Assembly (NCBI RefSeq): GCF_001902145.1
Contig: NZ_MRST01000019.1
Location: 62,001 to 126,000 of the forward strand
Reading direction: 5' to 3'
Source: Pseudomonas fluorescens
GTDB lineage: Bacteria; Pseudomonadota; Gammaproteobacteria; Pseudomonadales; Pseudomonadaceae
Length of the DNA: 64,000 bases
Each line of letters starts with the position of its first letter. Within the stretch, counting starts at the first letter, position 1. Shown here piece after piece: positions 8,825 through 16,894 of this stretch. The position numbers were made by a program, and so were the translations under genes. The notes beneath the pieces are model-generated. The model had not been told where the DNA came from, ran no database searches, and worked only from the letters and a program-made list of their open reading frames with translations.

Positions 8825-11122
8825 TCAATGCCCATTCCCAGCGTGCCCACCGGCATGCCCAGCGCCCTGCCCCGCGCCATTGCCGTCGCGCCCCGGTTTG
8901 CCGGCGTCACTTTCACGCGTCGCTTGGGTGGCCTTGGCTTTTTGCGCCTCACGCCCTAATTGGTCGAGCGCGGCCAGGTTGCTCTTGCGCACCATCTCGA
9001 CAAAGCCCTGGAAGGGTACATCGGTGATGCCGACCAGGCCGAAATGGCCGTTTTCACCATCCAGCAGACGCCCGGTTACCGGCTGGTCCAAATACTGGAA
9101 CCAATGCACTCCGACAATCGACGGCTCGGCCACCGCCTGCTTGAGGAAGGTGGAGTACGCCGCGCCGCGGTCCTCTTCGCGGGCCAGTTGCGTCACGCCG
9201 CCCCAGAACGGGCCGCGGTCGGCGGAGCCAAAGTTGAATTCGGTGATCAGTACCGGTTTGTCCAGCGCACGCAGCGCGGCGAAGTCATAACCGTCCTGGG
9301 GTTTCAAGGTGTACATGTTGAAGCTCAGCACGTCGCAATACTGCGCGCACGAAGCGACGGCCTCGGGCGTGCTCACCGCAAAACGGCCGCCCAGCAACAG
9401 CTGGTTGGGCGCATGCCACTTCAGCGAATCGGAAATGGTCTTGAAGTAAGCATCGGCGAAGGTCTTCTGGAAATACTTGAAGTCGGCTTCGATTTCCGGG
9501 TGTTCAGGGCTGGGCATCGGCGGCTCGAAGCCTGGGTCTTCCATCAGCTCCCAACCGGCCAGGTGAATACCCCAGGCTTTGGAAAGGCCCTCTTCATTGC
9601 GGTATTTATCGCGCAGTTGCTTGAGGAAGGCGCGCTTGGCCGGCACGTCGGTGGTCATGCGCAGGGTGCCGTACGCCAGGGCGTAGCGGGATTTTGCATC
9701 CTCGCCAGGACCGGCCCAGGCCAGTTCGTTGTCGGCAAAGAAACCGATCAGCCAAGGATCGTCGCGGTGATCGCGTGCGGCAATAGCCACTGCGCGCTCG
9801 GTGGCCATGGCAAAGCGCGGGTCGAACGGGTCGGGCATGCCGCCCCACCAGTCGGTGCCGGTGCTGATGCTGGCATAGTCACCGACAATCGACAGCGGCA
9901 AGGTGTACGGCACGCGGTCGGCAGTGGCCAGGTCCGGATCGCTCCAGTTGCCGACGGTGTTGAAGCCCCAGGCTTGCAGGCGATCGAGGGTATGGGTCAC
10001 CCAGCGTGGCTGGTTCAACGCGTCACCGCCGTAAGTGCGCTGCAAGTTGGCCCCATAGAAATCGTACCAACGCCCCGAGCCAAAACCTCGGCCTTCACCG
10101 GCGCCGTTGCCGGTGCGGCTGTCGTCGCTGCCGTAGTACTTATCAAAGGGTTCGCCGGCCTTGGGCAGCGCCGCGAACATCCACTCGCGCCCCGCCACGT
10201 AGGTCTGGCTGTTGTCCGGCGCCACGGTGTTCACCCCCAGGGAGTAGAACGGATGCCCGTCCGGCGTCACCAGGTACCAGCGGCCGTCGCGCTTCTGGGT
10301 GCGGAAAAAACCGCTGGCGTCGAAGGCCGGGCCCTTTTTCCAGCCACCGTATTGATCCAGGGAGGACTTGTCCCGCTCGGCCAGCCAGGTCTTGAGCTGC
10401 TGTTGTTCCTTGGCGGCCGATGCCTTGAGTTGCTCGTCGCTGCTGACCTTCTCCGGCCAGCGTGCGCGGCTGGATTGGCCATAGGCATCCACCAGTTCAG
10501 TGTAGGCAGCCTTCAATACCGGTTCGCTGTCCTGCACGCCAAAGCGCTCCAGCAGGATACTTTGAGCGGCATTGGGCTTGAGCATCGACAGGGTCACCGA
10601 GACGACCTGGCTGCGGTCGATTTCCCCGGCGCTGGCGGCCAGCAATACCCGCTGGCCATCCACGGTCATCGGCATCGGCGGGCCGGCCTTCATGCCCTGG
10701 CTCAGCGGTGAGTTGGCTTGCAGCGGGACGAGCAACGTCTGGGCCGGGCCGGCCGGAAGGTCGATGCGGCTGACGAGCGTCTTGCCGTCGGCGCTCTGCA
10801 CCTTGACGTAAAGGGTCAGCGCCCAGTTCATCGCGCTCTGGATACGCAGGCTCATGGCGCTCGATTGCGACCAATCCCAGGTACCCGTCTGCGGGCTGAG
10901 CACCAGGCTCGGCTCGGCCGCTGGGTTGAAGGTGATGCGGCGCAGCACCTCGCCTTCGGGCGTTTGTTCGGCGTTGTATTGCGGCAGGCTGGCGTCCTGG
11001 GTCGCCACCTTGACCACATCGGCAGGCCGGACGAAGTTGAACAGCGTTTGTTGCCCCTCGGGCGCCGCCATCAAGGGCGTCGCGAACAGCAGGGCAAAAA
11101 GAGCGGGCAGCGTGCGAATCAT
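8825..11122 (-). CDS. Secreted glycoside hydrolase, beta-agarase-like (GH50-type)
   Basis: This 765-residue protein has a signal peptide MIRTLPALFALLFATPLMAA ending at about residue 20. The ATG at 11122 is chosen over an upstream ATG (11263) that would overlap dinG and destroy the signal peptide. The N-terminal third is beta-rich and CBM-like. A TIM-barrel follows with YGGDALNQPRWV, WGFNTVGNWSDPD, GFFADNELAWAG (acid/base Glu candidate near NE) and VLITEFNFGSADRG (nucleophile Glu candidate). This pattern is that of GH50 beta-agarases and related proteins found in non-marine pseudomonads. The natural substrate there is uncertain and may be a galactan or the organism's own exopolysaccharide. The C-terminus is a His/Gly-rich low-complexity tail (GQGAGHAGGHAGNGH). 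Confidence 0.72.
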   Translation of the reverse strand: MIRTLPALFALLFATPLMAAPEGQQTLFNFVRPADVVKVATQDASLPQYNAEQTPEGEVLRRITFNPAAEPSLVLSPQTGTWDWSQSSAMSLRIQSAMNWALTLYVKVQSADGKTLVSRIDLPAGPAQTLLVPLQANSPLSQGMKAGPPMPMTVDGQRVLLAASAGEIDRSQVVSVTLSMLKPNAAQSILLERFGVQDSEPVLKAAYTELVDAYGQSSRARWPEKVSSDEQLKASAAKEQQQLKTWLAERDKSSLDQYGGWKKGPAFDASGFFRTQKRDGRWYLVTPDGHPFYSLGVNTVAPDNSQTYVAGREWMFAALPKAGEPFDKYYGSDDSRTGNGAGEGRGFGSGRWYDFYGANLQRTYGGDALNQPRWVTHTLDRLQAWGFNTVGNWSDPDLATADRVPYTLPLSIVGDYASISTGTDWWGGMPDPFDPRFAMATERAVAIAARDHRDDPWLIGFFADNELAWAGPGEDAKSRYALAYGTLRMTTDVPAKRAFLKQLRDKYRNEEGLSKAWGIHLAGWELMEDPGFEPPMPSPEHPEIEADFKYFQKTFADAYFKTISDSLKWHAPNQLLLGGRFAVSTPEAVASCAQYCDVLSFNMYTLKPQDGYDFAALRALDKPVLITEFNFGSADRGPFWGGVTQLAREEDRGAAYSTFLKQAVAEPSIVGVHWFQYLDQPVTGRLLDGENGHFGLVGITDVPFQGFVEMVRKSNLAALDQLGREAQKAKATQATRESDAGKPGRDGNGAGQGAGHAGGHAGNGH

Positions 11123-11210
11123 ACGAACAAGGTTCTCCCAAACGGCCGGTGACTGGCCTGGTGATAGTGATGAGATAGACCACAGAGTGGGCGAATCCGC
11201 CCACGGTGGC

Positions 11211-13355
11211 TTAAGAAATTTCGCGCCTGAATGGCGGCAATGCATTGAGGATCGCCTTGCCATAGCGCTGGGTGACCAGGCGACGGTCGAGCAAGGTGAT
11301 GGTGCCGCGGTCTTCTTCGGTACGCAGCAGACGCCCGCAGGCCTGCACCAGCTTCAGTGAGGCATCCGGCACCGAGATTTCCATGAACGGGTTGCCGCCC
11401 CGGGCTTCGATCCATTCGGCCAGTGCGGCCTCGACCGGGTCATCCGGCACCGAGAACGGGATCTTGGCGATCACCACGTGTTCGCAGTAGGCACCGGGCA
11501 AGTCCACGCCTTCGGCAAAACTGGCCAGGCCGAACAACACGCTGGAATCCCCACCGTCGACCCGCGCCTTGTGCTTGTTCAGGGTTTCCTGCTTGGACAG
11601 GTTACCCTGGATAAACACCTGCTTGCGCCAGTCGCGGTCGAGGCCGTCGAACACGTCCTGCATCTGCTTGCGTGATGAGAACAACACCAGGGTGCCCCGC
11701 GAACCTTCCACCAGGGACGGCAGATCACGGATGATCGCGGCCGTGTGCGCCGCCGCGTCCCGTGGGTCGGCCTTGAGGTCTGGCACCCGCAGTACGCCGG
11801 CGTCGGCGTGATGAAACGGGCTGGGCACCACGGCCGTGACGGCCTTTTTCGGCAGGCCGGCGCGCATGCGGAAGCGGTCAAAGGTGCCCAGGGCCGTCAG
11901 CGTGGCGGAGGTTACCAGGCAGCCGTAGGCGACGTTCCACAGGTTGCGGCGCAACATTTCGGCGGCGAGGATCGGACTGGCATTGACCTCGATGTCGAAC
12001 AGCGCACCGCTTTCCGACAACGTCAGCCAACGGGCCATGGGCGGGTTGTCTTCCGGGTCTTCGACGGTGAAGGCGGTCCATAGCTCCCAATTGCCTTGGG
12101 AACGAGACAGCAAACTGCCGAACAAGGGATACCACTCTTCGGCCTGGTTGCTGGCGATGCCGATATTGACCTCGCCATCCATGCCTTCCTTGAGCAAATC
12201 CGTCAGGCGGGTGAACAGGTCGGTGAGGCGCGAAAAGCCTTTCTTAAGCTCGATGCCCATTTCGCGCATGTGCTCGGGAATCATTCCGCCGACAAAACGG
12301 TGGCGCGGGCGCTCGCGGCCCTCGACGTCTTCGCCGGGCTTGAAGTCTGCAACCTGCTCGCAGGCGCTGAACATGAACTGCTGCTGGGTCTTGATCTCGC
12401 GCGCCAGCTCCGGCACTTGCTCAATCAACTTGCCCAGGTCGCCGGGCAATGGGTGCTGGGCCAGCAACTTGGTGAGGTTCTTGGCAGTGGTTTCCAGCCA
12501 GTCGGCCGTGGAGCGCAAGCGGGTGTAATGGGCGAAATGGCCAATGGCCTTGTCTGGCAGGTGGTGGCCTTCGTCGAACACATAGAGGGTGTCGCGTGGG
12601 TCGGGCAGTACCGCGCCGCCACCCAGGGCCAGGTCAGCCAATACCATGTCGTGGTTGGTGACGATGACATCTACCTTGCCCATGCCTTCGCGCGCCTTGT
12701 AGAAGGCGCACTGGCCGAAGTTGGGGCAATGGCGGTTGGTGCATTGGCTGTGGTCGGTGGTCAGGCGCGCCCAGTCGGAATCTTCCAGGGCGGTGGGCCA
12801 ACTGTCGCGGTCGCCGTCCCATTTGTTGCCGGCCAGCTTCTCGATCATGCTGGTAAACAGCTTCTGGCTGGCCTCATCCACCTCGATCTTGAAGCCTTCT
12901 TCTTCGAACAGCGAGGCGGTGGCCGTTTGTGCGTGGCCTTCCTGCAGCAATACGTCGAGCTTGGACAGGCACATGTAGCGGCCACGGCCCTTGGCGAGGG
13001 CGAAGGTAAAGTTCAAGCCGCTGTTGCGCATCAGGTCGGGCAAGTCTTTGTAGACAATCTGCTCTTGCAGCGCGACGGTGGCGGTGGCGATGACCAGGCG
13101 CTTGCCAGCGGCCTTGGCCGTGGGGATCGCGGCCAGGCTGTAGGCCACGGTCTTGCCGGTACCGGTACCGGCCTCGACGGCCACTACCGCAGGCTCACCC
13201 TCGCGGCGGCCTTCGTCGTCGGTGTCGATATCCCCGAGGACCTTTGCCACTTCGGCGATCATCAGGCGTTGGCCGTAGCGCGGTTTCAAGCTCTTGGCTT
13301 CGAGAAAACGCGAATAGGCGCCCTGGATCGTGGTTTTGAGTTCAGTGCTGATCAT
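11211..13355 (-). CDS. dinG: ATP-dependent DNA helicase DinG
   Basis: This is a 714-residue superfamily 2, XPD-like 5'-3' helicase that unwinds DNA and R-loops after damage. Walker A is EAGTGTGKT near residues 62-70. Cysteines that would hold a 4Fe-4S cluster are in GRYMCLSKL and CTNRHCPNFGQCAF. The DEGHH box is motif II near residue 260. The C-terminal helicase half has VTSATLTALGTF, FSSRKQM and QACGRLLRTEEDRG. Length equals DinG. It is monocistronic: the agarase-like gene starts 88 bp downstream, and the CopD-like gene is divergent. A LexA box was not clearly seen in the 13356-13454 intergenic region. Confidence 0.94.
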   Translation of the reverse strand: MISTELKTTIQGAYSRFLEAKSLKPRYGQRLMIAEVAKVLGDIDTDDEGRREGEPAVVAVEAGTGTGKTVAYSLAAIPTAKAAGKRLVIATATVALQEQIVYKDLPDLMRNSGLNFTFALAKGRGRYMCLSKLDVLLQEGHAQTATASLFEEEGFKIEVDEASQKLFTSMIEKLAGNKWDGDRDSWPTALEDSDWARLTTDHSQCTNRHCPNFGQCAFYKAREGMGKVDVIVTNHDMVLADLALGGGAVLPDPRDTLYVFDEGHHLPDKAIGHFAHYTRLRSTADWLETTAKNLTKLLAQHPLPGDLGKLIEQVPELAREIKTQQQFMFSACEQVADFKPGEDVEGRERPRHRFVGGMIPEHMREMGIELKKGFSRLTDLFTRLTDLLKEGMDGEVNIGIASNQAEEWYPLFGSLLSRSQGNWELWTAFTVEDPEDNPPMARWLTLSESGALFDIEVNASPILAAEMLRRNLWNVAYGCLVTSATLTALGTFDRFRMRAGLPKKAVTAVVPSPFHHADAGVLRVPDLKADPRDAAAHTAAIIRDLPSLVEGSRGTLVLFSSRKQMQDVFDGLDRDWRKQVFIQGNLSKQETLNKHKARVDGGDSSVLFGLASFAEGVDLPGAYCEHVVIAKIPFSVPDDPVEAALAEWIEARGGNPFMEISVPDASLKLVQACGRLLRTEEDRGTITLLDRRLVTQRYGKAILNALPPFRREIS

Positions 13356-13454
13356 GGATAGTCGGGCGCAAAAAACGCTGGATAAATTTTCAGTGGTTCG
13401 GATCGGCCGCTATCATACCCCGCTAATTAATCCCGCGCAGAACGGAGTACCACA

Positions 13455-13919
13455 ATGACCGCGTTTAGCCTCGCTTACACCCTGCATGTACTGGCCGCCC
13501 TGATCTGGGTCGGCGGCATGTTTTTCGCCTGGATGATCCTGCGCCCCGCCGCCATGGCGGCGCTTGAGGGCCCTGCGCGGCTCAAGCTATGGGCAAATGT
13601 GTTTCAACGTTTTTTTGTATGGGTATGGGTGGCGGTGGTGCTTTTACCGATCAGTGGCATTGGTTTGCTGCAACTGCGCTTCAGTGGTTTTGAGACCGCG
13701 CCGCGTTATGTGCAGGTGATGATGGGGTTGTATCTGGTGATGACGGCTTTGTTTATCCGCATCCAGGCGTTGAAGCTCCCGGAGCTGAAGGCAGCGGTGG
13801 CGGCTGAAGATTGGCCGGCGGGCGCGGCTGCGCTGGGGCAGATTCGCAGGTTGGTGGGGATTAACTTGGTCGTGGGGTTGGTGGTGGTGGCGGTGGCTTC
13901 GGCTCGGCCGATGTTCTGA
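13455..13919 (+). CDS. CopD-domain inner-membrane protein
   Basis: This is a 154-residue protein with four predicted membrane helices, at about residues 5-27, 52-72, 83-101 and 130-150. The first helix carries the HVLAALIWVGGMFFAW signature with His and Trp, as in the CopD/YcnJ-like copper-resistance D family. Members of this small stand-alone class are poorly characterised; a role in copper or haem handling is only a family-level suggestion. An SD sequence (ACGGAG) lies 9 nt upstream. The gene is divergent from dinG and followed by a REPIN. Confidence 0.75.
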   Translation: MTAFSLAYTLHVLAALIWVGGMFFAWMILRPAAMAALEGPARLKLWANVFQRFFVWVWVAVVLLPISGIGLLQLRFSGFETAPRYVQVMMGLYLVMTALFIRIQALKLPELKAAVAAEDWPAGAAALGQIRRLVGINLVVGLVVVAVASARPMF

Positions 13920-13940
13920 GCTGTTGGCTTGCCCTAACGC

Positions 13941-14042
13941 TTGTAGGAGCGAGCTTGCTCGCGAAAAACTCACAGACGCCGCGTTTATTCAGGAAGCACG
14001 CGTTATCGTTGACGTTTTTCGCGAGCAAGCTCGCTCCTACAG
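13941..14042. repeat. REPIN, family A, overlapping the collagen-like gene stop
   Basis: The two inverted REP arms are TTGTAGGAGCGAGCTTGCTC and GAGCAAGCTCGCTCCTACA, with the conserved spacer containing GCACGCGTTATCGTTGACG. The right arm runs into the coding region of the neighbouring minus-strand gene. Its CTA (14037-14039) is that gene's TAG stop codon. Confidence 0.9.
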
Positions 14043-14798
14043 CCGCTGAATAGTCACAGACCCCGCAGGCCCAGCCGGCCCCGGTTGCCCTTCCAACCCT
14101 GGCCGGCCCTTTTCGCCGCCGTCCGCGCGGTACACCAGGCAGCCCTTGGACTGCCCGCCCTTGCCGGGTTTACCCGCAACCCCCGCCAGGCCACCCGGCC
14201 CGCCATCGACCAACACCTTGATCTGGTCAGCCGGGAACTCCTGCGGCAACTCCAGGCGCACCTGCGCGCCCGCCGCCCCTGGCCGGCCATCGCCGCCGTT
14301 ATCGCCATTGAAACCGCGCCCGGCTGAACCCCAGGTGCAACCCGGGTCCACGCCGTTGGCACCATCCAGGCCAGCATACCCTTGGGCCCCAGCGCCACCA
14401 CGGGCATCCACCGACAGCGCTTCGGCGGTCAGCGAATTAATGCGCAAGGTCAGATCACGCCCAGCCTTGGCGGGTTTTTCGTGGGTGCCGGGAGCGCCCC
14501 GAGAAGTGATCTGGCTACCGTGCTCCAACTGCGCCTCGCGTACCTGCATTTGCAAGGCGGTATTGCCGGGCACAATGGTGATACGTGCGTCGCGCCCCAA
14601 GTGCAACTCGTCCACCGTGACCTGGCTGATGGTGGCCGGAATCAGCAAGGTGCCGTAGTCCGCGACGTCCAGGCGCTCGAGCTGCAACACGCTGGTGCTG
14701 CTGGGCAAGCGCATCAACGAATGGGTTTCGACACTGACGCTCTGGGCCAGGGCAACGGGGCTGACCAACAGGGCCAACAGAAAAACCTTACGCATCAT
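14037..14798 (-). CDS. Secreted collagen-like glycine-rich protein
   Basis: This is a 253-residue protein of unknown function. Its signal peptide MMRKVFLLALLVSPVALAQ is cleaved at about residue 19. The start at 14798 has AGGAG 5 nt upstream; the next ATG, 14795, is equally possible. An N-terminal beta-rich region of about 100 residues precedes two Gly-rich segments. The last of these is true Gly-X-Y (GEKGRPGLEGQPGPAGPAG), separated from other Gly-rich stretches by DPGCTWGSAG and SKGCLVYRADG. The two Cys may form a disulfide. Short collagen-like tails in bacteria usually mediate trimerisation or surface adhesion, and that role is inferred here. The stop codon TAG is the first triplet of the adjoining REP. 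Confidence 0.7.
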   Translation of the reverse strand: MMRKVFLLALLVSPVALAQSVSVETHSLMRLPSSTSVLQLERLDVADYGTLLIPATISQVTVDELHLGRDARITIVPGNTALQMQVREAQLEHGSQITSRGAPGTHEKPAKAGRDLTLRINSLTAEALSVDARGGAGAQGYAGLDGANGVDPGCTWGSAGRGFNGDNGGDGRPGAAGAQVRLELPQEFPADQIKVLVDGGPGGLAGVAGKPGKGGQSKGCLVYRADGGEKGRPGLEGQPGPAGPAGSVTIQRL

Positions 14799-14974
14799 GG
14801 GGCTCCTGACTGTTTTCAAATTTTTCTTTGAGCGCACAGTAACGACTTCTACCGGCGATTTGCCAGTGAAGGATCAAAAAACTTCAGTTCCACCTCGGTG
14901 GGTATCGACCGCCGCGCTCTAGGCCCACGCGCCCAGCCGCGCTAGTCTCTACGGTCTTGATGCGAGGATCTGCA

Positions 14975-15472
14975 ATGACCGCTGGAATTTCTGCCCGTAC
15001 GCCCCAACAAGCCTTGGCGGCCCTGCTGGACCTTCACAGGCCAAAACGTCTGCTGTTAGTGGGCGCCAGCCAATTTCCGGCGCTGGATGCCTTCCGGGCT
15101 GCGCACCCGGATACCGAGGTGTTCTATGCCGCGCCAGGGCCGTTGCCGGAAGACCTCGCTGTGCAGCGCTTTGACCTCGCGCTGGTGGTCGACTGCCTGG
15201 AGCACCTGTCCAAACCCCAAGGCCTGACCCTGCTCGGAGGCATCCGTAACCTCAACGCCAGCCGCATTGCCGTGCTGGCCGACCTGGTCGCCTGCGGCTG
15301 GAAGGACACCGACTTTTTCTCCCTGGCCCTGCAAGCCGGCGAACGCTTCCAACGCGATGATCAGGTGCTGACGCTGTTTACCTATGATCTGCTTGACTAT
15401 AAACAGGTGCCGGACTGGCTCAACGCCCGCTTCTGGGCCAACCCGGAAAACTTCGGAAAGTATTGGTGGTAA
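14975..15472 (+). CDS. DUF6231-like conserved Pseudomonas protein
   Basis: This 165-residue cytosolic protein starts at ATG 14975, with GAGGA 8 nt upstream; two earlier in-frame starts (14957 TTG, 14960 ATG) lack an SD. The sequence [16 protein letters not shown] followed by [16 protein letters not shown] resembles the first and fourth strands of a class I SAM methyltransferase fold. A normal GxGxG glycine loop is missing, so catalytic activity is doubtful. The C-terminus ends [10 protein letters not shown]. The name DUF6231 is from memory. The gene is 4 bp from ychJ and opens a same-strand run (ychJ, WHy lipoprotein, SEC-C miniprotein). Confidence 0.7.
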   Translation: MTAGISARTPQQALAALLDLHRPKRLLLVGASQFPALDAFRAAHPDTEVFYAAPGPLPEDLAVQRFDLALVVDCLEHLSKPQGLTLLGGIRNLNASRIAVLADLVACGWKDTDFFSLALQAGERFQRDDQVLTLFTYDLLDYKQVPDWLNARFWANPENFGKYWW

Positions 15473-15476
15473 CCCG

Positions 15477-15947
15477 ATGAGTACATCCATTTGCCCGTGC
15501 GGCAGCGGCAATCTGCTGGATGCCTGCTGCGGCCATTATCACGCCGGTCACCCGGCGCCCTGTGCCAGCGCGCTGATGCGCTCGCGCTACAGCGCCTATG
15601 TACTGGGCCTGGTCGATTACCTGGTCGCCACTACGCTGCCTGCGCAACGGGCCGGCCTGGACCGCGACGCCATTGCCGCCTGGAGTGCCCAGAGCACCTG
15701 GCTGGGCCTGGAGGTGGAAAGCTCCGAGGTGTTCGGCGGCCAACCGGAACACGCCTTTGTCACCTTTACCGCGCGCTGGCACGACGCTACTGGTGAACAT
15801 AGTCACCGCGAGCAGTCTTCTTTCGTACAGAATGGGGGGCGCTGGTACTTCATAGACCCAACGGTAGAAGTGAGGGCCGGACGTAACGATGCCTGTTTGT
15901 GTGGCAGTGGGCAGAAATTCAAGAAGTGCTGTTCCAGTTACTTCTAA
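15477..15947 (+). CDS. YchJ-family protein with two SEC-C zinc motifs
   Basis: This is a 156-residue protein. The start at 15477 is chosen over an upstream frame (15384) because it lies 4 bp after the previous stop and begins the family N-terminus [15 protein letters not shown] zinc-binding motifs stand at both ends: [14 protein letters not shown] and [13 protein letters not shown]. Between them is an NTF2-like domain ([30 protein letters not shown]). YchJ proteins are widespread and of unknown function; the SEC-C knuckle in SecA contacts SecB and ribosomes. It is likely co-transcribed with its neighbours. Confidence 0.88.
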   Translation: MSTSICPCGSGNLLDACCGHYHAGHPAPCASALMRSRYSAYVLGLVDYLVATTLPAQRAGLDRDAIAAWSAQSTWLGLEVESSEVFGGQPEHAFVTFTARWHDATGEHSHREQSSFVQNGGRWYFIDPTVEVRAGRNDACLCGSGQKFKKCCSSYF

Positions 15948-15968
15948 TCACCCGACGGGGATAGCGCC

Positions 15969-16451
15969 ATGCTTCGGATGTATAGCTTGATGCTGGCGTT
16001 GACCCTGGGCCTGACCGGCTGCGCGTCCTGGTTCGAAGACGACGCGCCGCCACCCCACGTTTCCCTGGTAAAGGTCGAAGTTGTACGGGCCAAGCTGCTG
16101 GAGCAGAAGTTCAAGCTGTACTTTCGCGTGGACAACCGCGACGACGCCGACCTTACCGTGCGTGGCCTGGTCTACAAGGTCAGCCTGGGCAATCTGGTGT
16201 TGACCGAAGGCGAGTCCAACGAGTGGCTGACCGTACCGCCACGCGGTCATAAATTCTTCAAGGTCTCTGTGCGCACCAACCTCTGGCCACAGGTGCGTGA
16301 GGTGGTGCAGATGCTGAAAAATCCCGACCGGCCCGTGCCTTATCGTTTGGAAGGCGAACTGAAAACCGGATTATTCATCGGTAATGACGTGCAGGTGGCA
16401 CACAATGGCGAGATAATCCCCGGCGATTTTATTCCGGAGCAACATCGATGA
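15969..16451 (+). CDS. LEA type 2 (WHy-domain) lipoprotein
   Basis: This is a 160-residue lipoprotein. The signal peptide [18 protein letters not shown] gives the acylated Cys at about residue 18. A WHy/LEA-14-like beta sandwich follows: [57 protein letters not shown]. WHy proteins are linked to desiccation and hypersensitive-response phenotypes in plants and bacteria, and here the site of action would be the outer or inner membrane. The last codons overlap the next gene by ATGA, so the two are probably translationally coupled. Confidence 0.85.
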   Translation: MLRMYSLMLALTLGLTGCASWFEDDAPPPHVSLVKVEVVRAKLLEQKFKLYFRVDNRDDADLTVRGLVYKVSLGNLVLTEGESNEWLTVPPRGHKFFKVSVRTNLWPQVREVVQMLKNPDRPVPYRLEGELKTGLFIGNDVQVAHNGEIIPGDFIPEQHR

Positions 16452-16648
16452 CACAGCAACCCCATGTCCATGGTCCTGACTGCAACCACGATCATGACCA
16501 TCATGATCACGACCACGGCCATGTCCACGGCCCGAACTGCGGCCACGCTCACCAAGAGCCGGTGCGCAATGCGTTGAAGGACGTCGGTCGCAACGATCCT
16601 TGCCCGTGCGGCAGCGAGAAGAAATTCAAGAAGTGCCACGGCGCTTAA
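16448..16648 (+). CDS. His-rich SEC-C metal-binding miniprotein
   Basis: This is a 66-residue protein. The first half is a run of His and Asp with two Cys: [18 protein letters not shown] and [12 protein letters not shown]. The second half is a SEC-C zinc motif, [17 protein letters not shown], where the last ligand is His rather than Cys. It therefore looks like a metal sink or chaperone (Zn or Ni) joined to a SEC-C adaptor; this is inference from composition. It overlaps the WHy lipoprotein gene by ATGA and ends the cluster that began with the DUF6231-like gene. Similar small ORFs are known as conserved hypotheticals in pseudomonads. Confidence 0.85.
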   Translation: MTQQPHVHGPDCNHDHDHHDHDHGHVHGPNCGHAHQEPVRNALKDVGRNDPCPCGSEKKFKKCHGA

Positions 16649-16656
16649 ACCGCACG

Positions 16657-16757
16657 AGTAGGAGCGAGCTTGCTCGCGAAAAACGTCAACGATAACGCGT
16701 GTTTCCTGAATAAACACGGCGCCTATGGTTTTCTCGCGAGCAAGCTCGCTCCTACAA
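16657..16757. repeat. REPIN, family A, inverted orientation
   Basis: The same REP arms as the copy at 13941 are present, but the spacer runs in the opposite direction (AACGTCAACGATAACGCGTG ... CACGGCGCC). The whole element is therefore flipped. It separates the SEC-C miniprotein gene from the acylase gene. Confidence 0.88.
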
Positions 16758-16894
16758 AGCCTTGAGCCAACCCCCACCTCGATTGGTGGCTGTTTCAAGT
16801 TCTCACGCAATTGCCAAAACTCCCGCTTGCGTCGTTTCGCCGCGCTCACTAACGTAGCGCCTTTACTGACGCTACCCCCCGCAGGAGCTTTGCC

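Noticed and set aside
13356..13454. A LexA operator upstream of dinG
   Set aside because: No CTG-N10-CAG with the expected flanks was seen in the dinG leader.
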